Positions 26,640 to 35,250 of a stretch of 64,000 nucleotides of DNA are shown here, in pieces. Source of the DNA: Streptomyces sp. CB02980 (GTDB taxonomy: Bacteria > Actinomycetota > Actinomycetes > Streptomycetales > Streptomycetaceae); contig NZ_JACSCH020000010.1 of assembly GCF_014451325.2 (NCBI RefSeq), positions 104,341-168,340 on the forward strand, in the 5' to 3' direction. The translations under genes and the position numbers were made by a program. The notes under the pieces are model-generated. The model worked only from the letters and a program-made list of their open reading frames with translations. It did not search any database and had not been told where the DNA came from. Within the stretch, counting starts at the first letter, position 1. The number at the start of each line of letters is the position of its first letter.

Positions 26640-27235
26640 TGGATCCTCCGGTGGGGGAGTGGGGGGAACCGCTGGGTGGGCGATCCCTTCGGCGCCGAGC
26701 GGGCGGGTCCCCGGCGAGGGAGTTCGACTCGCCATGAACCTGTCAATCTCGACAAGGGAATCCTCGAATCCGGGCGGCCCGGCGGCAAGAACGCCTTTCG
26801 GCCCATCTACGCGCGTCCATGTGGTTCAAGCGACGAGGGGTGTCCCTCGGGTCGGGACGGGCGCGGCGGCGGGAGCGGCGAGTGAGGGTGTGCAAGTGCT
26901 TACGGAAATTTACTGATGTTCTTTTAGGGGCCCTTGTTCAAGAGGGGAGTCGAGCCTGATCGGATCGGCATGGGAAGCGGAAGGGGCGGTACCGATTCCC
27001 CAGTTCAGCCCCTTCGGAGCCTCTCGATCCGGCGCCTCCCGCTACGCCGCCATCGTGGCCCGGTGGTCGGAGCGCCGGACGCTCGCCCGGGGAGTAGCAC
27101 CCGCACAGATCCGGCCGCGCTCTCGGCCGGGCGGCAGGGTGCCGGCGGGCTCTGTGGTGGCGGCGAGACGGGCGTCCACGGGTGAGTGGTCCAGCCGTGG
27201 ACGCCCCTCAATGCCGGAATCATGCCCTCCGTCCC
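26640..27235. other. Intergenic region with no convincing gene
   Basis: About 600 bp upstream of the protease. On the minus strand a TTGACA (26741-26746) could be the protease -35, but no good -10 follows. An AT-rich patch lies near 26895-26935. A perfect 10-bp inverted repeat, GGCGTCCACG...CGTGGACGCC (27171-27180 with 27196-27205), stands alone. Open frames here lack ribosome sites and codon bias. Confidence 0.5.
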
Positions 27236-27255
27236 AGCCGGCCGAATGGCCGGTT
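27236..27255 (-). terminator. Short terminator hairpin after serine hydrolase gene
   Basis: CCGGCC-GAAT-GGCCGG, extended to 8 bp by flanking pairs, located 18 nt downstream of the minus-strand stop codon. Confidence 0.5.
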
Positions 27256-27272
27256 CCCGTCGTAGCCGGGTG

Positions 27273-28499
27273 TCAGAGTGCCGTGTACAGCGCCTCGACC
27301 AGGGCCATCTTCCGGGGGTCGTCGGCGATGTGCGGACCCATGCGGTTCATCACGTAACCCAGTGAGACTCCCGACTCGGGGTCCGCCAGGCCGCAGGACC
27401 CGCCGAAGCCGTCGTGGCCGAAGGCGCGTGGATTCGGGCCGTACGAGGCGTTGGGGCCGCTCAGCCACAGGCCGAGGGCGCACTCCGTGTCGTGGGCGAA
27501 GCCCGCGCCAAGGACCAGGTCCCGGCAGGCCCCCTGGCCTTCGCGGGCCCTCTCGACGGCCGCCGCGGAGAGGATCCTGCGCTCGCCGACCCCGCCGACC
27601 CCGCCGACCCCGCCGACCCCGCCGACCCCGCCGACCCCGCCGTGCCCGCCGACCCCGCCGTGCCCGGCGAGGAAGCCGTATAGCCGGGCGACCGCGCGCG
27701 CCGTCCCGTGGCCGTTGGCCGCGGGCAGCTCGGCGGCGCGCCACTCGGGGCTGTTGGCCTCGGTGACGCCGACGAGCGGGTTGGCCAGGGCGGCCTGCGC
27801 CGCGGGCTCCAACTGGGCGAAGATCGCGGCCTGTGCGCTCGCGGACGAGGTGCGGGGGTGGACGAGCTCGGCGGCCCGGCCCGCCTCCTTCTCCGGCAGC
27901 CCGATCGTGAAGTCGATGCCGAGGGGGCCCGTGATCTCGTCGTGGAGGAAGGCTCCCGGCAGCCGTCCCGTGATGCGCCGGATCACCTCGCCGACCAGGA
28001 AGCCGTACGTCATCGCGTGGTAGCCGGACCGGGTGCCGGGCTCCCACCAGGGCTCCGTCGCCGCGAGCCGGGCCGTCGTCACCTCCCAGTCGTAGAACTC
28101 GGCGAGCGTGAGCGGCTCGCGCAGGCCGGACAGCCCTGCGCGGTGCGAGAGGAGATGGCGTACGGGAAGCCCCTCCTTGCCGGCGGCGGCGAACTCCGGC
28201 CAGTAGGTGGCGACAGGCGCGTCCAGGTCGAGCAGTCCCCGGTCCGCGAGCAGATGGGCGCAGAGCGCGGTCACGCCCTTGGTCGTGGACCAGACGTTCA
28301 CCACGGTGTCGCGTTCCCACGGGCGCGTGCGGGCCGCGTCCGCCCAGCCGGCCCACAGGTCGACCACGGTCTCGCCGTGGACCTGGACCGTCACGGCGGC
28401 CCCGAGCTCGTCCCTCGTACGGAAGTTGTCCTCGAAGGCCTCTCGTACGGCGGCGAAGCGGGGGTCGCAGTGCCCCTCGGTCGACGGGGTCTCTTGCAT
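27273..28499 (-). CDS. Serine hydrolase of the class C beta-lactamase/esterase (EstB) family
   Basis: A 408-aa cytoplasmic protein with the nucleophile motif SxxK as STTK (VNVWSTTKGVTAL), the general-base region WxxPGTRSGYHAMTYG, and an HxG-like HDGFGGS near the C-terminus. This family covers esterases and transpeptidase-like enzymes more often than true beta-lactamases. Most distinctive is a VGG/HGG repeat (about 25 residues) encoded by nine 9-bp units between the catalytic halves. ATG at 28497-28499 is preferred to one four codons upstream. The substrate is unknown. Confidence 0.87.
   Translation of the reverse strand: MQETPSTEGHCDPRFAAVREAFEDNFRTRDELGAAVTVQVHGETVVDLWAGWADAARTRPWERDTVVNVWSTTKGVTALCAHLLADRGLLDLDAPVATYWPEFAAAGKEGLPVRHLLSHRAGLSGLREPLTLAEFYDWEVTTARLAATEPWWEPGTRSGYHAMTYGFLVGEVIRRITGRLPGAFLHDEITGPLGIDFTIGLPEKEAGRAAELVHPRTSSASAQAAIFAQLEPAAQAALANPLVGVTEANSPEWRAAELPAANGHGTARAVARLYGFLAGHGGVGGHGGVGGVGGVGGVGGVGGVGERRILSAAAVERAREGQGACRDLVLGAGFAHDTECALGLWLSGPNASYGPNPRAFGHDGFGGSCGLADPESGVSLGYVMNRMGPHIADDPRKMALVEALYTAL
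27585..27665 (-). repeat. Coding 9-bp minisatellite (nine units)
   Basis: Nine consecutive copies of GCCGACCCC on the plus strand, the seventh and ninth changed to GCCGTGCCC. On the coding strand each unit adds Val-Gly-Gly or His-Gly-Gly. Unit length is a multiple of three, so slippage changes linker length without breaking the frame. Confidence 0.9.
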
Positions 28500-28550
28500 G
28501 GCGTCCTCCACGAGAACTCGGCAGTCGCGAGCAGCGACACCGGCAACATA

Positions 28551-28562
28551 CCGACCGGTCGG
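28551..28562. promoter_or_regulatory. Palindrome CCGACCGGTCGG upstream of the serine hydrolase
   Basis: A perfect 12-bp palindrome, flanked by TA and AC, 51 nt upstream of the serine hydrolase start. It has the look of a TetR-family operator; no TetR gene is adjacent. Confidence 0.4.
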
Positions 28563-28779
28563 ACAGCAGGGAAGGGAGTGCGCACGGAGGCGTCCGGAGA
28601 CACGGCGGGGTTCGCCCGGTCGGTCCCTCCGCGTTGCCGGGACGCCCGGCTACCGGTTGCGTGGACCCGAGGAGTGGCACCGAGCAGCGGCGCCGAGGTG
28701 TCGCCGAGGTGTCGCCGAGGAGTGGCGCCGAGGTGGCACCGAAGGCTGCCCGGAGCCGCGGGAGAAATCGAGGTCGCTC

Positions 28780-30606
28780 GTGCCCGAGTACCCCCCGATC
28801 GCCAACCACGGTCTGATCGGCGACCTGCAGAGCGCCGCCCTGATCTCCGCCGACGGCGCCGTCGACTGGTTCTGTGCGCCCCGATTCGACTCGCCGAGCA
28901 TCTTCGCCTCACTGCTCGACCAGGAGCGCGGCGGCCACTTCACCATCGCCCCCGCGCACGACGAGGTCACCGTCCGCCAGCTCTACCTGCCCGACACGGC
29001 CGTCCTGATCACCCGGTTCCTCACCCCGGAGGGGGTGGGCGAGGTCGTCGACTTCATGCCGGTGAGCGACCGGCCGGACGTACCCACCGACCGGCACCGC
29101 CTCGTGCGGGCCCTGCGCGTCGTGCGCGGCACCCTCACCTTCGACGTCGCGTGCCGGCCGCGCTTCGACTACGGGCGCGCGCCGCACACCCTCATGCTCG
29201 ACGGCGCCGCCGCCACCTTCCACGGCCCCGACCTCGACGTCCACCTGCGGAGCAGCGTCCCCCTGGAAGCGGACGGGCAGGACGTGCGCGCCACCGTCAC
29301 CCTCCGGCACGGCCAGACCGCCGGAATCGTCCTGGAGACCTCCGCCCCGGGAGCCGTCGCCCCCGAGCCGATCACCGAGGAGGCCGTCCAGGCGGCGCTG
29401 GAGGAGACCCGCGTCTTCTGGCACGGATGGATGCGCCGGTGCCGCTATCGCGGCCGCTGGCAGAGCATGGTCAACCGCTCGGCCATCACGCTCAAGCTGC
29501 TCATCTACGCTCCCTCCGGCGCCCCGATCGCCGCCCCCACCATGGGGCTCCCCGAGCAGATCGGCGGGGAGCGGAACTGGGACTACCGCTACACCTGGAT
29601 CCGTGACGCGTCGTTCTCGGTGCGGGTCCTGCTCGACCTCGGATACATCGAGGAGGCCGACGCCTTCCGTCGCTGGCTCGGCGGCCGCGGCCGCGCCGCC
29701 CGCCCGCCGGGCGCCGAGCCGATGCAGATCATGTACCGGGTCGACGGCGACCCCCGGCTGTCCGAGGAGGTCCTGCCGCACCTGTCCGGCTACCGCGACT
29801 CCTACCCCGTACGGGCCGGGAACGGCGCCGCCGACCAGCTCCAGCTCGACATCTACGGCGAGTTCGCCTACGCGATGACCCACTCGCCGGATCTGGCCGA
29901 ACTCGCAGGCTACGAGGGGTGGAAGGGGTTCGCCGCGCTCCTCGACTGGCTCTGCGACAACTGGGACCGACCCGACGAGGGCATCTGGGAGACGCGCGGC
30001 GGACGCAAGGACTTCACGTACAGCCGGATGATGTGCTGGGTGGCCCTGGACCGCGGCATCCGTCTCGCCCACGAGTACGCCCGTCCCGCCGACCTTTCGC
30101 GCTGGACCGCGCAGCGCGACGCGATCCTGGTCCAGGTCATGGAACGCGGCTGGAATCCGGAGCGCAAGGCCTTCGTCCAGCACTACGACAGCGAGGTGCT
30201 CGACGCGTCCCTGCTGCTCATGCCGCTCGTCGGCTTCATCTCGCCGAAGGCGCCCTCGTGGCTCTCCACGCTCGACGCCATGGACCGCGAACTCGTCACC
30301 GACAGCCTCGTCTACCGCTACAACCCCGAGGCGTCCCCCGACGGACTGCGCGGCTCCGAGGGCACCTTCTCGCTCTGCAGCTTCCTCTACGTGGAGGCCC
30401 TCGCCCGGGCCGGCCGCCTCGACCAGGCCCGCTACGCGATGGACAAGATGCTCACATACGCCAACCACGTCGGCCTCTTCGCGGAGGAGATCGGCCGCAC
30501 CGGTGAGCAACTCGGTAACTTCCCCCAGGCGTTCACCCACCTCGCCCTCATCACCGCCGCGATGGCCCTCGACGAGGAACTCGACAAGGCCGCCGACCTG
30601 AGGTGA
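28780..30606 (+). CDS. Glycoside hydrolase family 15 protein (glucoamylase/trehalase-like)
   Basis: A 608-aa cytoplasmic protein. The N-terminal beta-sandwich begins IANHGLIGDLQSAALISADGA-like, then VDWFCAPRFDSPS. The (alpha/alpha)6 catalytic barrel contains MGLPEQIGGERNWDYRYTWIRDAS and AEEIGRTGEQLGNFPQAFTH; the second holds the Glu residue typical of the catalytic base. Actinobacterial relatives include trehalases and alpha-glucan hydrolases, and sequence alone does not separate these. GTG start at 28780 with GAGG 8 nt upstream; upstream sequence is a low-complexity repeat (28667-28740), not coding. Confidence 0.9.
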   Translation: MPEYPPIANHGLIGDLQSAALISADGAVDWFCAPRFDSPSIFASLLDQERGGHFTIAPAHDEVTVRQLYLPDTAVLITRFLTPEGVGEVVDFMPVSDRPDVPTDRHRLVRALRVVRGTLTFDVACRPRFDYGRAPHTLMLDGAAATFHGPDLDVHLRSSVPLEADGQDVRATVTLRHGQTAGIVLETSAPGAVAPEPITEEAVQAALEETRVFWHGWMRRCRYRGRWQSMVNRSAITLKLLIYAPSGAPIAAPTMGLPEQIGGERNWDYRYTWIRDASFSVRVLLDLGYIEEADAFRRWLGGRGRAARPPGAEPMQIMYRVDGDPRLSEEVLPHLSGYRDSYPVRAGNGAADQLQLDIYGEFAYAMTHSPDLAELAGYEGWKGFAALLDWLCDNWDRPDEGIWETRGGRKDFTYSRMMCWVALDRGIRLAHEYARPADLSRWTAQRDAILVQVMERGWNPERKAFVQHYDSEVLDASLLLMPLVGFISPKAPSWLSTLDAMDRELVTDSLVYRYNPEASPDGLRGSEGTFSLCSFLYVEALARAGRLDQARYAMDKMLTYANHVGLFAEEIGRTGEQLGNFPQAFTHLALITAAMALDEELDKAADLR

Positions 30607-30730
30607 GCCCGACGGCCGTGCTCGCCGAGCGTTTCGGCACACCCTGGATCTTGAGGGCGTACCCCCGTCGGCCCCGGGTGTCTCCGCGCCGCGCGGGTGA
30701 GCCGCGTCTCACCCGGGCGGTCGCGCTTGC

Positions 30731-30750
30731 CTATGCAACGAGTTGCATAG
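30731..30750. promoter_or_regulatory. Perfect PadR-type operator
   Basis: CTATGCAACGAGTTGCATAG: 9-bp arms with a 2-bp centre, 14 nt before the GTG start of the PadR gene. ATGCAAC...GTTGCAT palindromes are typical PadR-family sites, so this is probably an autoregulatory operator. Confidence 0.8.
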
Positions 30751-30763
30751 AAGGATTCCGGGT

Positions 30764-31339
30764 GTGGCGATCGAACACGCGATTCTCGTGTCCCTCCTTG
30801 AGAAGCCCGGATCCGGCTACGAGCTGGCCCGGCGCTTCGAGCGGTCCATCGGGTACTTCTGGACCGCCAGCCATCAGCAGATCTACCGCGTGCTCAAGCG
30901 GATGCAGAGCGACGGCTGGGTCGACGTCCGGGACGTGCCGCAGCAGGGCCGTCCGGACAAGAAGGAGTACACCGTCGCGGACCTCGGTCAGGCCGTGCTG
31001 TCCAGCTGGATCCACGAACCCATCGAGCCCGAGAGCATCCGGCACGACCTCGCCGTGAAGATCCGGGGCGCGGCCTTCGACGACCCGGCCGCGCTGATCC
31101 ACGAGGTCGAGCGGCACCGGAGCGCGCACACCGAGCGCCTCGCCCACTACCTCGCGGGCGAGGAACGCGATTTCCCGGGGCCGGAAGCCGACGAGGACTC
31201 GCCCGCCGCCGGCCCGCTCGACGCCGGCCGGGAGCTCCAGCACGTCGTACTGCGCGGGGGCATCGCGTACGAACGGATGACGCTGGCCTGGCTCGACGAC
31301 GTCCTCGCCACCCTCCACCGGCTCGCCGCGGCGCGCTGA
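30764..31339 (+). CDS. PadR-family repressor
   Basis: A 191-aa protein. The N-terminal winged helix reads VAIEHAILVSLLEKPGSGYELARRFERSIGYFWTASHQQIYRVLKRM, the PadR signature, and a C-terminal dimerisation region follows (Vir_Cterm-like). GTG at 30764 places the family start at residue 1, with AGAAGGA about 10 nt upstream; an ATG seven codons upstream would run into the operator. The acyl-CoA dehydrogenase gene begins 92 nt downstream on the same strand and is the likely co-regulated target. The inducing ligand is unknown. Confidence 0.93.
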   Translation: MAIEHAILVSLLEKPGSGYELARRFERSIGYFWTASHQQIYRVLKRMQSDGWVDVRDVPQQGRPDKKEYTVADLGQAVLSSWIHEPIEPESIRHDLAVKIRGAAFDDPAALIHEVERHRSAHTERLAHYLAGEERDFPGPEADEDSPAAGPLDAGRELQHVVLRGGIAYERMTLAWLDDVLATLHRLAAAR

Positions 31340-31431
31340 GACGCGCCCCGAACCGCCACGACCACCGCGTCCACCGCACTCCACCACTCCACCCCACTTC
31401 ACCGCACCCCACCGGACCGAAAGACGGAGCC

Positions 31432-33168
31432 ATGGCCGACTCGCTGCTGTTCAACCCGCACACCTACGACCCGGCGCACTTCGACCCCGAGACCCGGCGG
31501 CTGCTCCGCGCCACCGTCGACTGGTTCGAGGCGCGCGGCAAGCGCCGGATCATCGAGGACTACCGCACCCGGGCCTGGCTGGGCGACTTCCTCGCCTTCT
31601 CCGCCAAGGAGGGCCTGTTCGAGACCTTCCTGACGCCGTCCGCCGAGGCGGGGGGCGACGCCTCCGAGGGCGGGCAGGACAAGCGCTGGGACACCGCCCG
31701 TATCGCCGCCCTCAACGAGATCCTCGGCTTCTACGGACTCGACTACTGGTACGCCTGGCAGGTCACCATCCTCGGCCTCGGCCCGGTCTGGCAGAGCGAC
31801 AACGCCGCCGCCCGCGCCCGCGCCGCCGAACTCCTCGCCCAGGGCGAGGTGTTCGCCTTCGGTCTCTCCGAGAAGACCCACGGCGCCGACATCTACTCCA
31901 CCGACATGCTTCTGGAGCCTGAGGCCGACGGCGGCTTCCGCGCCACCGGTTCCAAGTACTACATCGGCAACGGCAACGCCGCCGGACTCGTCTCCGTCTT
32001 CGGCCGCCGTACCGACGTCGAGGGCCCCGACGGCTACGTGTTCTTCGCCGCCGACAGCCGCCACCCGGCGTACCACCTCGTCAAGAACGTCGTCGACTCC
32101 TCGAAGTTCGTCAGCGAGTTCCGTCTGGAGGACTACCCGGTCGCCGCCGAGGACGTCCTGCACACCGGCCGCGCCGCCTTCGACGCCGCCCTCAACACCG
32201 TCAACGTCGGCAAGTTCAACCTGTGCACCGCCTCGATCGGCATCTGCGAGCACGCGATGTACGAGGCCGTCACCCACGCCCAGAACCGCATCCTCTACGG
32301 CCGCCCCGTCACCGCCTTCCCGCACGTGCGGCGCGAGCTCGCCGACGCGTACGTCCGTCTCGTCGGCATGAAGATGTTCAGCGACCGCGCCGTCGACTAC
32401 TTCCGCTCCGCCGGTCCCGACGACCGCCGCTACCTCCTCTTCAACCCGATGACGAAGATGAAGGTGACCACGGAGGGCGAGAAGGTCATCGACCTGATGT
32501 GGGACGTCATCGCCGCCAAGGGCTTCGAGAAGGACAACTACTTCGCCCAGGCGGCCGTCGAGATCCGCGGCCTGCCGAAGCTGGAGGGCACGGTCCACGT
32601 CAACCTGGCGCTGATCCTGAAGTTCATGCGCAACCACCTCCTCGCGCCGGCCGACTACGAGCCCGTACCCACCCGGCTGGACGCGGCCGACGACACCTTC
32701 CTCTTCCGTCAGGGACCGGCCCGCGGTCTGGGCTCCGTCCGCTTCCACGACTGGCGCCCGGCGTACGACACGTACGCCGGAGTGCCGAACGTCGCCCGCT
32801 TCCGCGAACAGGCCGACGCACTCTGCGAGTTCGTCCGCACCGCCGCGCCCGACGAGGAGCAGAGCCGCGACCTCGACCTCCTCCTCGCCGTCGGCCAGCT
32901 CTTCGCGCTCGTCGTGCACGGCCAGCTGGTCCTGGAGCAGGCCCGCCTGACGGAACTCGACGAGGACGTCCTCGACGAGCTGTTCGCCGTGCTCGTACGG
33001 GACTTCTCCGCCCATGCGGTCGAGCTGCACGGCAAGGACTCCGCCAGCGAGCAGCAGCAGGCGTGGGCCCTGGGAGCCGTCCGGCGCCCGGTCGTCGACG
33101 AGGCCCGCTCGGGCCGGGTCTGGCAGCGCGTCGAGGCGCTGTCCGGCACGTACGAGATGGCACCGTAG
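31432..33168 (+). CDS. Large acyl-CoA dehydrogenase-family flavoprotein
   Basis: A 578-aa protein, longer than the usual 380-residue acyl-CoA dehydrogenase. The FAD/acyl-binding middle region has GLSEKTHGADIYSTD and ATGSKYYIGNGNAAGLVSVFGR. The C-terminal helical part has NRILYGRPVTAFPHVRRELADAYVRLV and an IAAKGFEKDN motif. An extra C-terminal helical domain of about 150 residues follows. It oxidises an acyl-CoA or acyl-carrier thioester at the alpha-beta bond with FAD. Ribosome site GACGGAGCC. Its location after a PadR gene with a strong operator suggests induction by a fatty or aromatic acid signal. Confidence 0.92.
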   Translation: MADSLLFNPHTYDPAHFDPETRRLLRATVDWFEARGKRRIIEDYRTRAWLGDFLAFSAKEGLFETFLTPSAEAGGDASEGGQDKRWDTARIAALNEILGFYGLDYWYAWQVTILGLGPVWQSDNAAARARAAELLAQGEVFAFGLSEKTHGADIYSTDMLLEPEADGGFRATGSKYYIGNGNAAGLVSVFGRRTDVEGPDGYVFFAADSRHPAYHLVKNVVDSSKFVSEFRLEDYPVAAEDVLHTGRAAFDAALNTVNVGKFNLCTASIGICEHAMYEAVTHAQNRILYGRPVTAFPHVRRELADAYVRLVGMKMFSDRAVDYFRSAGPDDRRYLLFNPMTKMKVTTEGEKVIDLMWDVIAAKGFEKDNYFAQAAVEIRGLPKLEGTVHVNLALILKFMRNHLLAPADYEPVPTRLDAADDTFLFRQGPARGLGSVRFHDWRPAYDTYAGVPNVARFREQADALCEFVRTAAPDEEQSRDLDLLLAVGQLFALVVHGQLVLEQARLTELDEDVLDELFAVLVRDFSAHAVELHGKDSASEQQQAWALGAVRRPVVDEARSGRVWQRVEALSGTYEMAP

Positions 33169-33176
33169 GGTCCCGT

Positions 33177-33214
33177 CGAACGGGGCCGGGGCATGCTCGC
33201 CCCGGCCCCGTTCG
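33177..33214. terminator. Bidirectional terminator hairpin
   Basis: A perfect 16-bp stem (33177-33192 with 33199-33214) and 6-nt loop ATGCTC between the convergent acyl-CoA dehydrogenase and DUF2278 genes. Confidence 0.8.
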
Positions 33215-33232
33215 GTGCGCGACCGGCCCTGG

Positions 33233-33904
33233 TCAGGCGACCGGGTGCCCCGCGCTGTCCGTCCGCGCCGCCTGGCTGGAGAACTTGTTCAGGAAGACGT
33301 CGTACCGGCCGTCCGGGCGCCGGGTGAGCGTCGCGCCGTCCTGCCAGATGCCGTTCTCCGGCCACCACTGGGAGCCGATCGGGTCTCCCTGGTTCTGGTG
33401 GATGTTGTGCATGCCGAGGCGTCCCTCGGCGTCGTCGACGAACGGTTCGCCGAAGACGAGCGTGTGCCGCCCCCGCACGAGCATCGGCTCCAGCGCGTCT
33501 GCGGCGTCCTCGTTGGAGCCCGCCTGCCACGGTCGCGAGCCCAGCAGGTCCAGGAGTTCCTGGAGCCAGGACGGGGGACGGCGTTCGAAGAGGACCCCGG
33601 TGTGGTCCACCAGTTCCGGGTGGCGCAGGTAGTCCATGGCGCCGGAGTCGGGGGTGGGCGCGAGGTCGAGGTAGCCGGGGGAGAGGGCGGCGGCGGGCCC
33701 GACGAGGGAGGCCTTCAGGGTGAAGGTCTTCCACTGCACCCCCACGTTGGACTTGTGACTGTCGACGTCGATGGCGCAGTGGTACTGCCCGGCGGGCGCG
33801 TCCACCTTCAGATTGACGTGGAACCAGCGCCCCTGGTCGTCCTCGTCGTCCCGGAAGTGGTCGTCGAGGGTCCCCACGAGCACGCCGTAGTTCTGGAATG
33901 GCAT
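33233..33904 (-). CDS. DUF2278 (YukJ-like) protein
   Basis: A 223-aa soluble protein beginning MPFQNYGVLVGTLDDHF, with HVNLKV and the central LRHPELVDHTGVLFERRP region typical of the YukJ/DUF2278 family. The C-terminal half carries HNIHQNQGDPIGSQWWPENGIWQDG, the most conserved stretch. No biochemical role is established for the family. ATG at 33902-33904. It stands alone, convergent to the acyl-CoA dehydrogenase and upstream of tRNA-Leu on the other strand, so context adds nothing. Confidence 0.9.
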   Translation of the reverse strand: MPFQNYGVLVGTLDDHFRDDEDDQGRWFHVNLKVDAPAGQYHCAIDVDSHKSNVGVQWKTFTLKASLVGPAAALSPGYLDLAPTPDSGAMDYLRHPELVDHTGVLFERRPPSWLQELLDLLGSRPWQAGSNEDAADALEPMLVRGRHTLVFGEPFVDDAEGRLGMHNIHQNQGDPIGSQWWPENGIWQDGATLTRRPDGRYDVFLNKFSSQAARTDSAGHPVA

Positions 33905-34059
33905 GCCGCCAGTGAATCACCGGTGATCACGCTGCGTACAGCACCCATTGCGGTACGTGTGGCGGGATTCCGGGGAAACGGAGGTGAAGTGCAGGTCAGA
34001 GCCCTGATATATTCATCTTGTCGCTGCGGGTGATCATCACTCACCGCGACGCACACCTT

Positions 34060-34144
34060 GTCCGGGTGGCGGAATGGCAGACGCGCTAGCTTGAGGTGCT
34101 AGTGCCCTTTATCGGGCGTGGGGGTTCAAGTCCCCCCTCGGACA
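34060..34144 (+). tRNA. tRNA-Leu (anticodon GAG)
   Basis: An 85-nt class II tRNA. Acceptor arms are GTCCGGG and CTCGGAC, discriminator A (34144). The anticodon loop TTGAGGT sits in the CTAGC/GCTAG stem (anticodon GAG). There is a long variable arm (CCC...GGG), and the T-arm is GGGGG-TTCAAGT-CCCCC. CCA is not encoded. It reads CUC and CUU leucine codons. Confidence 0.97.
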
Positions 34145-34227
34145 CGACGACTCGTCGTACGAAGTGGTGGTCGAGAGCGATCTCGGCCACCACTTCGTCG
34201 TTTCCGGGTGCGGAGCCCGCACCCGGA

Positions 34228-34977
34228 TCACATCAGCAGCGAGCCCGGATCCCTCACCAGTGGCGCCGTCCCCACCGAGTTGCTCACGTTGAAGGTCACG
34301 CTGCCCGCGCGGTAGCGGTCCTCGGTCCATTCGATCGGGCGGCCGTCCGGATTGCTGGTCAGGTGCCGCTGGCGCAGTAGCGGGCTTCCCCGGCGGACCC
34401 GGAGCAGCCGGGCGTCGTCGCTGCCGGCCGGGACGGCGTCGATGAGGTGCTCGCCGTAGTGCGCGATGATCCCGGCCTCCTCCGCCATGCTGTCCATGAT
34501 CGAGGCACAGTCGACGGGCAGCGCCTCGACCGTCGGGGCGACCCAGCCCGCGTACGCCGTACGTTCCACCATGACGGGTTCGCCGTCCAGGAGCCGCAGG
34601 CGCAGGACGTCCAGGACCCCCGCCCCCTCCGGCAGGACGAGCCGGCGTGCCTCCTCGGGGGTGGCCGTACGGCGTTCCCGGTGGAGGAAGTGGCTGGTCG
34701 CCTGGTAGCCCATGGCCCGCGCCCACTGGGCGAAGCTGTGGAGCTCGGCGAAGCTGTGCCGGCGCTCCCTGCGGAGGACGATGCGGCGGGCGCCCTGGCG
34801 TGAGCCGATGAGCCCTTCGGAGGTGAGCAGGGCGACGGCCTGGCGTACCGTGCCGCGCGACGCCGCCCAGCGGGTGGCGAGGTCGCTCTCGGAGGGCAGG
34901 CGGGCACCGACGGCGTACTCGCCGCTGAGGATCGAGCGGCGGAGTCCCTCCGCGATCTCCACGTAGAGCGCCGTCAC
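34228..34977 (-). CDS. GntR-family (HutC/UTRA) regulator
   Basis: A 249-aa repressor with the GntR winged helix (LYVEIAEGLRRSILSGEYAVGARLPSE, then RGTVRQAVALLTSEGLI) and a UTRA effector domain ending in RYRAGSVTFNVS. GTG start at 34975-34977 with AAGAAGGGGG upstream. It is divergent from an ABC importer/HAD operon, which it probably controls. The same class (PhnR) controls the 2-aminoethylphosphonate importer of enterobacteria, so a phosphonate or phosphorylated ligand is plausible; that is by analogy. Confidence 0.92.
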   Translation of the reverse strand: MTALYVEIAEGLRRSILSGEYAVGARLPSESDLATRWAASRGTVRQAVALLTSEGLIGSRQGARRIVLRRERRHSFAELHSFAQWARAMGYQATSHFLHRERRTATPEEARRLVLPEGAGVLDVLRLRLLDGEPVMVERTAYAGWVAPTVEALPVDCASIMDSMAEEAGIIAHYGEHLIDAVPAGSDDARLLRVRRGSPLLRQRHLTSNPDGRPIEWTEDRYRAGSVTFNVSNSVGTAPLVRDPGSLLM

Positions 34978-35250
34978 GGCATCCCCCTTCTTGCGTGTGG
35001 TTGCGTATCGCTGTGCACAGCTGGTCACAGCGTGTGTTGTGCAGGGGGCAGCCTAACCCGACCGGACGGCCCCGCGGTGAGTTCCCCGATAGGTCCAAGT
35101 TCACTGCATTCACCTGGTGTTCACCGCACCCGGCTCTTCCGGGAGGCGCCCGGAGCCGGTCATGTTCCGTTCATTTTGCGGACAGGATGTAAGGGCGAAC
35201 TAAGGGCGGCTTGTTCAGACAAGTTCCTTCACTCGCTTCTGGGAGAACCC

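Noticed and set aside
26934-27185. An 83-codon plus-strand frame in the gap before the serine hydrolase
   Set aside because: No ribosome site, no codon bias, no recognisable product.
34060-34144. tRNA-Leu as an integration site for a mobile element
   Set aside because: No integrase, no second copy of the tRNA 3' end and no change in gene character beside it.
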